NCBI GenBank assembly: GCA_035715725.1
Contig: DASTKT010000058.1
Span: 44,518-108,517, forward strand
Direction: 5' to 3'
From: JADGGV01 sp035715725
GTDB taxonomy: Bacteria; Gemmatimonadota; Gemmatimonadetes; Longimicrobiales; RSA9
Length of the DNA stretch: 64,000 bases
The notes beneath the pieces were generated by a model. The model was not told the origin of the DNA, ran no database searches, and worked only from the letters and a program-made list of their open reading frames with translations. A program made the position numbers and the translations under genes. This document shows positions 42,455 through 50,382 of the stretch, in pieces (the stretch's first letter is position 1; the number at the start of each line of letters is the position of its first letter).

Positions 42455-43732
42455 TCAGCCGCTGTAGAGCTTGTAGGGGAGCCAGAGGAGGCCGGCGCCG
42501 AGGCGCTCCTTCCAGCGCTCGGCGGCGGGGCGGTGGCGCCAGTCGGCGAGCGTCAGCTCGCGGGCGCGCTGGACGTCGCGCAGGAACTGCTTCTCGAGCG
42601 CCGCGGCCACGCCGCCGTCCTCGAGCTGAAGGTCCAGCTCGTAGCAGCCCATCAGGCTCCAGGGGTTGAGGTTGCTGGAGCCGATGAGCGCGATCATGCC
42701 ATCCACGACGAGCGTTTTGGCGTGGAGCATGGGGCCGTTCCACAGATAGATCCGCACGCCGGCCTTGAGCAGCGTGGCGTAGTGCGCGCGCGCGGCCTGG
42801 TTGAGCAGGCGCAGGTCGGAGCGGCTGGGCACGAGGAGGCGCACGTCGACGCCCGCGCGGGCGGCGGAGGCGAGCGCGCGGCGGAGCGGCGCGGGGGCGA
42901 GCGGGTAGGCGCCGGTGACGTAGAGCGTGCGCTCGGCGAGCGCGGACAGGAGCTGGTAGAGGCGGTAGGCGCGGGCGTGGGCGGGCGGGCCGTCGACGAC
43001 GCGGATCGCGACGTCGCCCACGGGCTCGGGCACGGGGCCCTCGGGGCACGGCATGTCGCCGCCGGCGCGCCGCCACATGCGGGCGAAGGCGGCCTCGATC
43101 GCCTGCGCGACCGGCCCCTCGACGCGCACGCCGGTGTCGCGCCAGCAGCCCAGGCCGCCGTCGTCGAGCCACTCGCCGCCGACGCAGAAGCCGCCCACGA
43201 TGGCGGAGCGGCCGTCCACGACGAGGAGCTTGCGGTGGTCGCGGGTGAAGATCCGGAACGGCTTCGGGAAGACCGGCGCGCCGAAGCTGCGCACCTCGCA
43301 CCCGGCCTCGACCAGGTGCTTCCAGTGGGAGGCGGCGGTCTTGAAGGAGCCGAACCAGTCGTAGAGGACGCGGACCTTCACGCCGGCGCGCGCCCGCTCC
43401 GCGAGCGCGCGGGCGAACTCCCGGCCGACGTCGTCGTCGCGGATGATGTAGTTCTCGAAGCCGATCGAGTGCCGCGCCTCCGCGATCAGCTTCAGCATCG
43501 CCGGATAGGCGACGGGGGCGTCCACCAGCAGCTCGGCGGCATTGCCGGGGACGAGCGGCGCCTCGGTGATCCGGCGCAGCCCGCGGGACAGGATGCGCGG
43601 CACGACGTGGCCGTGGGACGGTCCGTCCGCGCGGACCGCGACGGGGCGCGGCCACGCCCGCCGATCCTCGCGGCGCCGCTCGCCGTGCCGGCGCTCGAGC
43701 GCGCCGGCGTCCCGGCTCGGCCTCTCCTCCAT
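42455..43732 (-). CDS. Cardiolipin synthase-like phospholipase D superfamily protein
   Basis: A 425-residue protein with two HKD motifs, HRKLLVVDGRSAIVGG (central) and HAKTLVVDGMIALIGSSNLNPWS (C-terminal), and both Asn/Ser companions. An N-terminal Arg-rich 50 residues precede the first half. There are no clear membrane helices, unlike E. coli ClsA, so it resembles ClsB-type enzymes. It would transfer a phosphatidyl group to make cardiolipin. The ATG overlaps the topoisomerase stop (TGATG), an unusual coupling of lipid and DNA enzymes. Confidence 0.85.
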   Translation of the reverse strand: MEERPSRDAGALERRHGERRREDRRAWPRPVAVRADGPSHGHVVPRILSRGLRRITEAPLVPGNAAELLVDAPVAYPAMLKLIAEARHSIGFENYIIRDDDVGREFARALAERARAGVKVRVLYDWFGSFKTAASHWKHLVEAGCEVRSFGAPVFPKPFRIFTRDHRKLLVVDGRSAIVGGFCVGGEWLDDGGLGCWRDTGVRVEGPVAQAIEAAFARMWRRAGGDMPCPEGPVPEPVGDVAIRVVDGPPAHARAYRLYQLLSALAERTLYVTGAYPLAPAPLRRALASAARAGVDVRLLVPSRSDLRLLNQAARAHYATLLKAGVRIYLWNGPMLHAKTLVVDGMIALIGSSNLNPWSLMGCYELDLQLEDGGVAAALEKQFLRDVQRARELTLADWRHRPAAERWKERLGAGLLWLPYKLYSG

Positions 43733-44742
43733 CAGCCGTACCGCTCGAGAAAGCGCATGAGCGCGGCCTCCTCCGGGTAGTAGCTGGCCGGCTCCTGCGC
43801 CTCGACGGGCCGCGGCTCGCGCCGCATGAGCGGCTCCATCGTGCGGCCGTGGCGCTCGTACTGCTCGAGGACCGTCGGGTGGATGTAGGCCTGGCGGCAG
43901 ATCGTCGGCGTGTTGCCCAGGTCCAGCGAGACGAGCTTGCAGCACAGGACGACGTTCTTCTTCGCCTCCGTCGGGGTCCGCGCCGGCCCGAGGTCCGAGA
44001 GCACGGTGGCCGCGCGCACGGTGCCGCCGAACGTCCGCAGGTCCTTCGACGTGTAGCGGCCGCCCAGCACGTCCTGCAGGTACCGGTTCACCGCCTTCGC
44101 CGTCACGTCGTGCAGCTCGCCGTCCTCGCCCAGGTAGCGGAACAGCCGGTCCCCGGGCAGCTGCATGAGCCGGCGGATGATCTTGACCAGCGGCGTGTCC
44201 GCCACCACCTGCCGCTGGTCCTTGCTGCGCTTCCCGGCGTACGTGAAGACCAGGTTCCGCCCCTCGATCCGCACGTGCTTCTTGCGCAGCGTGCAGATGC
44301 CGAACGTCTTGTTGCTCACCGCGTACCGCTCGCTGCCGGCGCGGAAGTACGCGCGCGCCATGAGGCGCACGACCGTCGCCAGCACTTTCTCGCGCCCCAG
44401 CCCGCGGCGCTTCAGGTGCTCGTTCGTGACCGCCCGCAGCCGCGGCAGCACCCGCGCGACCTCGCCCACGCGCCCCCATTTCCGGCCGTCGCGGCTCGCC
44501 ACGTGATCCGCGCTGTAGATGTACTGCTTGCGCCCCTTCTGGTCGTATCCCCACGCCTGCACCTTGCGCGTCGGGGTCGGCGCGATGTGCACGTCCGTCC
44601 ACGCCGGCGGGATCGCCAGCGCCTCGATCCGGCGCAGCGAGGCCTCGGACGTCAGCGGCCGGCCGTCCACCTTCAGGTAGCGGAAGCCCTGCTCCCTGGA
44701 GCCGGTACGCCGCCACCAGCCTTTCGTGTCGGTGTCCTTCAT
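43732..44742 (-). CDS. DNA topoisomerase IB (poxvirus/bacterial type)
   Basis: A 336-residue protein. The N-terminal domain has FRYLKVDGRPLTSEASL and IPPAWTDVHIAPTPTRKVQAWGYDQKGRKQYIY. The catalytic domain has SNKTFGICTLRKKHV, FTYAGKRSKDQR, SKDLRTFGGT and the nucleophilic Tyr in NTPTICRQAYIHPTVLEQY. These enzymes relax supercoils through a 3'-phosphotyrosine intermediate. Bacterial topoisomerase IB has a patchy distribution. It is followed with one-base overlap by the cardiolipin-synthase-like gene. No ribosome binding site is evident before ATG 44742. Confidence 0.92.
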   Translation of the reverse strand: MKDTDTKGWWRRTGSREQGFRYLKVDGRPLTSEASLRRIEALAIPPAWTDVHIAPTPTRKVQAWGYDQKGRKQYIYSADHVASRDGRKWGRVGEVARVLPRLRAVTNEHLKRRGLGREKVLATVVRLMARAYFRAGSERYAVSNKTFGICTLRKKHVRIEGRNLVFTYAGKRSKDQRQVVADTPLVKIIRRLMQLPGDRLFRYLGEDGELHDVTAKAVNRYLQDVLGGRYTSKDLRTFGGTVRAATVLSDLGPARTPTEAKKNVVLCCKLVSLDLGNTPTICRQAYIHPTVLEQYERHGRTMEPLMRREPRPVEAQEPASYYPEEAALMRFLERYG

Positions 44743-44822
44743 GGTAATCGCGGCTGTTTATCACGGTTCGTGCCAGGCTCCGCGCGACCGCGCGGGCGCC
44801 CTGGTAATTCCCGCGCCGGAGC

Positions 44823-44834
44823 GCCATATTCCTC
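44823..44834 (+). promoter_or_regulatory. Candidate -10-type promoter box (GCCATATTCCTC)
   Basis: An AT-rich core CATATTC in GC-rich DNA, about 30 bases before the ATG of the Cys-rich protein gene (44861). It has the same look and spacing as the boxes at 6069 and 18789. No clear -35 box. Confidence 0.35.
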
Positions 44835-44860
44835 CACCGAACTCCAAGGGAGAGGACGAT

Positions 44861-45298
44861 ATGGCCAACTCGAAGAAGCGGCCGGCGAAGTCCGGCGGCG
44901 TTCCCCGCTGGATCTACCTCCTCCTGGGCGTCCTCGTCCTCGCCGTCGCGTACCGGCTCCTCGCGCCGCGCGAGGCGGAGGCCGCGCACCCCGACCCGCG
45001 CCCCGGCGTCACCGCCGAGAAGGTGTTGCCGGCGTTCCGCTTCGCCGGCGAGCCCGAGGTGGCGGAGGTCTACGAGATGGCGCGCCAGATCCCCGACGTC
45101 ATCGACGGGATCTACTGCTACTGCGACTGCCACAAGCACTACGGCCACCGCTCGCTGCTCTCCTGCTTCGAGAGCGATCACGGCTCCGGCTGCGACGTCT
45201 GCATGCAGGAAGTGGTCATGGCCTACCGGATGCACCAGCAGGGGAAGAGCCTGCAGCAGATCCGGGCCGCCATCGACGCGTCGTTCGGCCACGCCTGA
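44861..45298 (+). CDS. PCYCGC-type Cys-rich membrane-anchored protein
   Basis: A 145-residue protein with GGGAGAGGA upstream of ATG 44861. An N-terminal anchor or signal (about 16-33, WIYLLLGVLVLAVAY) is followed by a periplasmic-type domain. Its cysteines cluster in YCYCDCHKHYGHRSLLSCFE and GSGCDVCMQEV, the pattern of the PF13798-type (PCYCGC motif) family. That suggests metal or redox-centre binding. Function in the family is not established. It stands alone and ends in a strong hairpin at 45321-45354. Confidence 0.75.
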   Translation: MANSKKRPAKSGGVPRWIYLLLGVLVLAVAYRLLAPREAEAAHPDPRPGVTAEKVLPAFRFAGEPEVAEVYEMARQIPDVIDGIYCYCDCHKHYGHRSLLSCFESDHGSGCDVCMQEVVMAYRMHQQGKSLQQIRAAIDASFGHA

Positions 45299-45320
45299 GC
45301 GGCGGCTCGCCGCCACCACA

Positions 45321-45354
45321 GCGCGCCGGCGAGGCTCCCGCCTCGCCGGCGCGC
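45321..45354 (+). terminator. Perfect 14-bp hairpin terminator after the Cys-rich protein gene
   Basis: Arms GCGCGCCGGCGAGG (45321-45334) and its exact complement (45341-45354) enclose a 6-base loop and are followed by CGCGTTTCCC. It lies 22 bases after the stop codon. Confidence 0.7.
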
Positions 45355-45472
45355 CGCGTTTCCCGCCCCGGCGTCGCCTCCCGGTTCCGGCACGGATGTC
45401 GCTCTGGAAAGGCGACCCGTACCGTGGCGCCCGCCGACGCGCGCCGCATCCGATGCCGGAGGTCATCGATCC

Positions 45473-46291
45473 ATGGACACCGCCGTCGCTCTCGTCAGCG
45501 CGTACCTGCGCTTCAACGGTTACGTCGCCGCGCCGGAGCAGCCGATCTTCATCGGCGAGGGCCGGCCGTACCGCTATCACACGGCCACGGACATCGACGT
45601 GATCGCGCTGCGCTTCCCGCGCGCGGCGGTGGTCGTGCCGCGGGACGGCGGGCGCCCCTACGACGAGGACCTGAACCTGGACGTCGACCCGCGCCTCGGG
45701 CTGCGCCTGGAGACGGTCGACGTCATCATCGGCGAGGTGAAGGAAGGCAAGCCGCGCCTGAATGGCGCGCTGCGGGACCCGGACGTGCTGTACGCCACGC
45801 TCCGCCGCGTGGACGCGGGCTTCGACGAGCCGATCCGCGAGACGATCAAGACGCTGATCCGCGCGGGCGAGGCGATGGTCGAGGCCGGCGGCCGGAAGTG
45901 GCGCTTCCGGCTGGCCGCGTTCGGGCAGGGCGAGCCGGTCCGGGAGGGCGGACCGTTCACGGTATTCCAGTTGCGCGAGGTGGCGCTCTTCCTGATGGAG
46001 ACCATGCGGCAGCACCGCGATGTCTGGCGCGATGCGCAGTTCGGCGAGCCGGTGCTCGACCTGCTGCACCTCTTCGACAAGCTCGATCTGGCGATGGTGC
46101 CGGCGCGCGAGGCGCGCAGCGAGTTCCGGCTCGCGGAGCACGGCGCGAGCGACGCGGCGCCGGCGCCGGAGACGGTGCTGCGGGACGGCGCGCCGGAGGC
46201 GGCGCCCGATGCGGCGCCTGGCACCGAGACGGCGCGCCCGCTCGCGCCGCCGGCGGAGACGGCGCCGCTCGTGCGGGTGGTCCGGGAGTGA
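45473..46291 (+). CDS. PD-(D/E)XK nuclease-like protein, function unknown
   Basis: A 272-residue protein starting MDTAVALVSAYLRFNGYVAA. The segment ATDIDVIALRFP and the later VDVIIGEVKEGK give a D...ExK arrangement typical of the restriction-endonuclease-like fold (about residues 40 and 83-92). It continues with helices and VFQLREVALFLMETMRQH. The C-terminal 70 residues are Ala/Pro/Glu-rich and probably disordered. No partner methylase or defence gene is adjacent. It could process DNA or be a degenerate member. Confidence 0.6.
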   Translation: MDTAVALVSAYLRFNGYVAAPEQPIFIGEGRPYRYHTATDIDVIALRFPRAAVVVPRDGGRPYDEDLNLDVDPRLGLRLETVDVIIGEVKEGKPRLNGALRDPDVLYATLRRVDAGFDEPIRETIKTLIRAGEAMVEAGGRKWRFRLAAFGQGEPVREGGPFTVFQLREVALFLMETMRQHRDVWRDAQFGEPVLDLLHLFDKLDLAMVPAREARSEFRLAEHGASDAAPAPETVLRDGAPEAAPDAAPGTETARPLAPPAETAPLVRVVRE

Positions 46292-46299
46292 GCCCCGGG

Positions 46300-46339
46300 G
46301 CCGCCGGCGGGCCCGGCCAACCGGCCGCCCGCCGGCGGC
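46300..46339. terminator. Perfect 13-bp hairpin between same-direction genes
   Basis: Arms GCCGCCGGCGGGC (46300-46312) and its complement (46327-46339) with a 14-base loop. It lies 8 bases after the stop of the nuclease-like gene and 38 bases before the next start. Confidence 0.55.
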
Positions 46340-46376
46340 GTGGACCTCGGCGAAGGGTACGCGGCGAGGAGGGACG

Positions 46377-46616
46377 ATGACGCAGCCGTCGCGCACGACG
46401 GAGACGGAGAACCCGGATTACGACGCGATCCGGGACATCATGCACCAGGTGAAGGACCGGCTGACGGTGCCGGACCGGGCCACGCTGGCCGTGGGGCTGA
46501 TCGGCCACCTGGCCACGCTGATGAAGCGGAGCCAGATGGCCCGGCTGCTGGAGCAGCTCGAGGAGGAGGCGCTGCGCGTCCAGGACGTGCCGCCGAAGCG
46601 GCAGGGCGACGAGTAG
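46377..46616 (+). CDS. Small helical protein, function unknown (79 aa)
   Basis: Starts MTQPSRTTETENPDYDAIRD and has GAGGAGGG upstream of ATG 46377. It is predicted to be helical, with amphipathic segments (MHQVKDRLTVPDRATLAVGLI, LLEQLEEEALRVQDV). No membrane segment, Cys or known motif. It converges on the HMA-like gene with a 4-base gap. Confidence 0.6.
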   Translation: MTQPSRTTETENPDYDAIRDIMHQVKDRLTVPDRATLAVGLIGHLATLMKRSQMARLLEQLEEEALRVQDVPPKRQGDE

Positions 46617-46620
46617 GCGG

Positions 46621-46836
46621 TCAGCCGCCGAGCGCGGCCTCGTAGCCGAGGGAGCGCACGAGCGCCAGGATGCGGGCGAGATCCAGCTCGTCGTCGTCGA
46701 AGTCGACCTCGGCGGCGCCCTCCTCGTGGTTCGCGACGGCGCCGTAGATGCCCGGCTCGGCCCGCAGCGCATCCTCGATCCGGGCCTCGTCCGCCCGGCT
46801 CCGCATCCCGGTGACGCACAGCTTGAGCGTGGGCAT
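46621..46836 (-). CDS. HMA-like small protein lacking the metal-binding cysteines (71 aa)
   Basis: Starts MPTLKLCVTGMRSRADEARI. It follows the ferredoxin-like HMA pattern (beta-alpha-beta-beta-alpha-beta: VTGM..., DALRAEPGIYGAVANHEEGA, EVDFDDDELDLARILALV, LGYEA). The usual CxxC after GM is replaced by RSRA, so a copper-chaperone role is unlikely. Its ATG overlaps the stop of the upstream membrane-protein gene by one base (TGATG). Role unknown, possibly a protein-interaction domain. Confidence 0.7.
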   Translation of the reverse strand: MPTLKLCVTGMRSRADEARIEDALRAEPGIYGAVANHEEGAAEVDFDDDELDLARILALVRSLGYEAALGG

Positions 46837-47450
46837 CAGATGTGGACCACGACGTGATCGAGGCGCGGCCGCCGTTTCGGCACCAGGCGCTCCACGACGC
46901 TGGCGCGCCGCCGCAGCCGCCGCTGCGCGGCCTGCTCCTCCTGCTCCTCGCGGTCCAGGATCAGGCCGAGCACGCCGGTGGCGCCGAACGTGAGCGGCGC
47001 GACCGTGCGGGAGAGCACCCGCGCCCGGTGGCGCGGCCCCGACGTCCACGGGCCGCCCGCCGAGCCCTCGGCCGCGGTCTCGTAGAGCACCCGCCCGACG
47101 CCCGCCGCGGCCACTCCCATGGCCAGCCCGTCCAGCACCTGGGCGGCCAGGCGCGTGGCGTGGTTCGGGCGGAGCGCGCGGGCCGCGTGGGCCGCGCCCG
47201 CCAGCGGCGCGGCCAGCAACGGCGCCCAGCGCACCAGCTCGGTCAGGCGGCCCGGCGTCCTCCGCTCGCGCAGCACCGCGTCGGCGCCCGCCACCAGGAA
47301 GATCCCCGCGGTCATCCACTGCAGCGACGAGAAGGCCACGTCCTCCGTACCGCCCGCCGCCTCGTCGACGACTCTCCGGACGGCGGCGCGCATGTTCGCG
47401 GTCGCGGCGCGGCCGGCCTTGCCCGCTCGGTCCAGGGTGGTTCTCGCCAT
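46836..47450 (-). CDS. Membrane protein, function unknown (204 aa)
   Basis: Starts MARTTLDRAGKAGRAATANM (GGAG 7 bases before ATG). Hydrophobic segments are at about 40-58, 72-88, 102-122 and 150-166, with Arg-rich ends; the last 40 residues are very basic (RRLRRRASVVERLVPKRRPRL). It overlaps the HMA-like gene by one base and is therefore likely its operon partner. The combination recalls membrane proteins with a heavy-metal-like domain in a separate subunit, without the metal ligands. No family recognised. Confidence 0.65.
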   Translation of the reverse strand: MARTTLDRAGKAGRAATANMRAAVRRVVDEAAGGTEDVAFSSLQWMTAGIFLVAGADAVLRERRTPGRLTELVRWAPLLAAPLAGAAHAARALRPNHATRLAAQVLDGLAMGVAAAGVGRVLYETAAEGSAGGPWTSGPRHRARVLSRTVAPLTFGATGVLGLILDREEQEEQAAQRRLRRRASVVERLVPKRRPRLDHVVVHI

Positions 47451-47507
47451 CGGTGTCTCCAGGCTGGGGTGCCGGCTGGCGCCGGTCGCAAGAGACAGAC
47501 CCCCGGC

Positions 47508-48560
47508 TCAGTGCGGGCCGAGGTAAATGTAGCCGTCGGCGACGTCGCTCAGGCGGTAATCCGCGGGGCGGAGGTCCAGGCTCGTGCCGGGGACCGCGTT
47601 CTCGCGCACCGGCTGCCGCAGGAAATCGAAGTGCTCCCCGACCGGCAGGCCATAAGGCGACGCCAGCCCTCCGGCCGCGTCGCGGAACACCCCATAGGCG
47701 CGCGTGCCGGTGTACCGACCCGCGAGCGCGCCGCCGGCCGCGGCCGGCGGTCCGTCCTGCAGCACCGAGTAGACCTCGCCCGGGTAGCGGTCGGCGAGCT
47801 GCGCCGCGAGCCAGTGGACCTGCACCGGCGCGCCGCCACCCACGACGAGCAGCCCCTGGCCGCCGCGCAGCGCGCTGTAGCCGTCGGCGAAGACCAGGAC
47901 GCGGGCCTTCGGATCCCGCGAGAAGACCGCGTTCTCCAGCGTGGCGGCCATGGTATCCTGCAACTGCGCGACGGCGACGGCGGCCGCGCGCGGCGCGCGG
48001 GCCCGGCCGGCCGGCGTCTCCGCCGGCGCCGCGGCGACGATGCGGATCATCCGGTCCGCGCCGAGCTGCTGGTTGAGCTGCCAGACCTGCCGGTAGATGC
48101 GCAGGTAGTCGTCGGCCGCGGTGCCGGGGAGCAGGCCGGGGTGCGCGAGCAGGATCGACGCCGCCTCCGGGCGCGTGTCGAGGTACGCGTCGATGTCCGG
48201 CTGGAGGTTCGAGGGGACCTCGAGCAGGACGGCGTCCAGGCCGGGGCCCAGCGCTACGGCCCGGACCGCGTCGGCGGCGATCCGCTTGGCCGCCGACGAG
48301 CCGGCCACGTCGCCGAGCACGACGATCCGGTGCGTGCGCGCGCCGTCCACGAGCAGGCGCGTCGGCGCCACGTGGGCCTCGCGCGCGTAGTCGGCCAGCC
48401 GGGAGGCGTCGCCCTTCACCCCCTGCCGGCCCAGCAGCCAGCCCATCAGGCCGATCAGGGCGAGCGCCGCCAGCGAGACCGCCGCCGTGGTGCTGCGCAT
48501 CCCCCATCGCCGCGGCACGCGCGGCCGGCGCGTGAACCGGTTTCCTCCCCTCGCTTGCAT
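47508..48560 (-). CDS. Membrane-anchored protein of unknown function (350 aa)
   Basis: Starts MQARGGNRFTRRPRVPRRWG, a basic N-terminus followed by one membrane segment at about 26-42 (AVSLAALALIGLMGWLLG). GAGG precedes the ATG. The large domain has ILVV-type strands (RIVVLGDVAGSSAAKRIAAD, GLDAVLLEVPSNLQPDIDAYL, ARVLVFADGYSALRGGQGLL). These faintly recall ChaN/EreA-like hydrolase folds, but no catalytic set can be assigned. It is divergent from hutU, with 140 bases between. Confidence 0.6.
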   Translation of the reverse strand: MQARGGNRFTRRPRVPRRWGMRSTTAAVSLAALALIGLMGWLLGRQGVKGDASRLADYAREAHVAPTRLLVDGARTHRIVVLGDVAGSSAAKRIAADAVRAVALGPGLDAVLLEVPSNLQPDIDAYLDTRPEAASILLAHPGLLPGTAADDYLRIYRQVWQLNQQLGADRMIRIVAAAPAETPAGRARAPRAAAVAVAQLQDTMAATLENAVFSRDPKARVLVFADGYSALRGGQGLLVVGGGAPVQVHWLAAQLADRYPGEVYSVLQDGPPAAAGGALAGRYTGTRAYGVFRDAAGGLASPYGLPVGEHFDFLRQPVRENAVPGTSLDLRPADYRLSDVADGYIYLGPH

Positions 48561-48700
48561 CGGATCCTCGGGTACGCGGAAGCTCCTGCTTCCGGCAATA
48601 TACGGCGCCGCTGCAATGGGCGTTCCGTCGAGGGCGCGCGCCCCTTGAGATTCCCCGCCGCCGCGCCCATTCTCCCGCCAACGAGCGGGAAGGAGGAGCC

Positions 48701-50380
48701 ATGGCCACGACCGAGATGCCCGCCGCCGGCGCGCGGGTGGTGCGGGCCCCCCGGGGCGCGGAGCGGAGCTGCAAGGGGTGGACGCAGGAGGCGGCGCTCC
48801 GGATGCTGATGAACAACCTGGATCCGGAGGTCGCGGAGCGGCCGGAGGACCTCGTCGTCTACGGCGGGACGGGGAAGGCGGCGCGGAGCTGGGAGGCGTT
48901 CGACGCCATCGTGCGCACGCTCCGGGGGCTGGCGGACGACGAAACGCTGCTCGTGCAGTCGGGGAAGCCGGTCGCCGTCTTCCGCACGCACGCGGCGGCG
49001 CCGCGCGTCCTCATCGCGAACGCGAACCTGGTGGGCCGCTGGGCGACCTGGGACTACTTCCGCGAGCTGGAGCGGAAGGGGCTCATCATGTACGGCCAGA
49101 TGACCGCGGGCTCCTGGATCTACATCGGCACGCAGGGGATCCTCCAGGGGACGTACGAGACGTTCGGCGCGATCGCTCGCGAGCACTTCGGCGGCAGCCT
49201 GCGCGGCCGCTGGGTGCTGACCGGCGGGATGGGCGGAATGGGCGGCGCGCAGCCGCTCGCCGCCACCATGAACGAGGGCGCGATCCTCGTCGTCGAGGTC
49301 GATCCGAAGCGCATCGAGCGGCGCGTCGCCACCGGCTACTGCGACCGCATGACGGCCGACCTGGACGAGGCGCTCGGCTGGATCCGCGAAGCGACGTCGG
49401 CGGGGACGCCACTCTCCGTCGGCCTCGTCGGCAACTGCGCCGAGGTGCTCCCCGAGCTGCTCCGGCGCGACGTGGTCCCGGACGTGCTCACGGACCAGAC
49501 CTCCGCCCACGATCCGTTGAACGGCTACGTGCCGGCCGGCCTCTCGCTCGAGGACGCGGCCGACCTGCGCAAAGCCGATCCCGACGAGTACCTGCGCCGG
49601 TCCCGCGCCTCGATCCGGCGCCACTGCGAGGCGATGGTGGCCCTGATGCGCCGCGGCGCCGTCACCTTCGACTACGGCAACAACCTGCGGGGCGAGGCGA
49701 AGGATGCCGGCTTCGAGGACGCGTTCGCGTTTCCCGGCTTCGTGCCGGCCTACATCCGCCCGCTCTTCTGCCAGGGGAAGGGGCCGTTCCGCTGGGTGGC
49801 GCTCTCCGGCGACCCGGCCGACATCCACCGCACCGACCGGCTCGTGCTCGAGCTGTTCCCGCACGACGAGCACCTGCGGCGCTGGATCACGATGGCGCAG
49901 CAGAAGGTCCACTTCCAGGGGCTGCCGGCGCGCATCTGCTGGCTCGGGCAGGGGGACCGCGCCCGGTTCGGCGTCGCGCTGAACGACCTGGTCGCGGCCG
50001 GCGAGCTGACGGCGCCGATCGTCATCGGCCGCGACCACCTCGACACCGGCAGCGTCGCCTCGCCGTTCCGCGAGACGGAGGCGATGAAGGATGGCAGCGA
50101 CGCCATCGCGGACTGGGCGATCCTGAACGCGCTGCTGAACACGGCCTCCGGCGCGAGCTGGGTCTCGTTCCACCATGGCGGCGGCGTCGGCATCGGCAAC
50201 TCCCTGCACGCCGGCCAGGTGCTGGTCGCGGACGGCACGCCCGAGATGCGCCGGCGCATCGAGCGCGTGCTCACGAACGACCCCGGCCTCGGCGTGGCGC
50301 GGCACGCGGACGCCGGCTACGAGATTGCGCTCGAGACGGCGCGCGAGCAGGGGATCGAGCTGCCCATGCTGGGAGAGTAG
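48701..50380 (+). CDS. hutU: Urocanate hydratase
   Basis: A 559-residue protein with GGAGGAG just before ATG 48701. Highly conserved hutU segments are visible: QEAALRMLMNNLDPEVAERP, VVYGGTGKAARSWEAFDAI, LLVQSGKPVAVFRTH, GGMGGMGGAQPLAATMNEGA, DQTSAHDPLNGYVPAGL, FDYGNNLRGEAKDAG and the late WVSFHHGGGVGIGNS. The enzyme uses tightly bound NAD+ to convert urocanate to imidazolone propionate in histidine degradation. It is followed by hutF 2 bases later. hutH, hutI and hutG are not in the window. Confidence 0.97.
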   Translation: MATTEMPAAGARVVRAPRGAERSCKGWTQEAALRMLMNNLDPEVAERPEDLVVYGGTGKAARSWEAFDAIVRTLRGLADDETLLVQSGKPVAVFRTHAAAPRVLIANANLVGRWATWDYFRELERKGLIMYGQMTAGSWIYIGTQGILQGTYETFGAIAREHFGGSLRGRWVLTGGMGGMGGAQPLAATMNEGAILVVEVDPKRIERRVATGYCDRMTADLDEALGWIREATSAGTPLSVGLVGNCAEVLPELLRRDVVPDVLTDQTSAHDPLNGYVPAGLSLEDAADLRKADPDEYLRRSRASIRRHCEAMVALMRRGAVTFDYGNNLRGEAKDAGFEDAFAFPGFVPAYIRPLFCQGKGPFRWVALSGDPADIHRTDRLVLELFPHDEHLRRWITMAQQKVHFQGLPARICWLGQGDRARFGVALNDLVAAGELTAPIVIGRDHLDTGSVASPFRETEAMKDGSDAIADWAILNALLNTASGASWVSFHHGGGVGIGNSLHAGQVLVADGTPEMRRRIERVLTNDPGLGVARHADAGYEIALETAREQGIELPMLGE

Positions 50381-50382
50381 CG

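Noticed and set aside
42455..46396. A 1313-codon minus-strand frame
   Set aside because: Only its last part (42455-43732) is a real protein; the rest is the shadow of the topoisomerase, Cys-rich and nuclease-like genes in other frames.
46836..48809. Long plus-strand frame opposite two membrane-protein genes
   Set aside because: Antisense composition; the minus-strand genes have ribosome binding sites and one-base overlaps.
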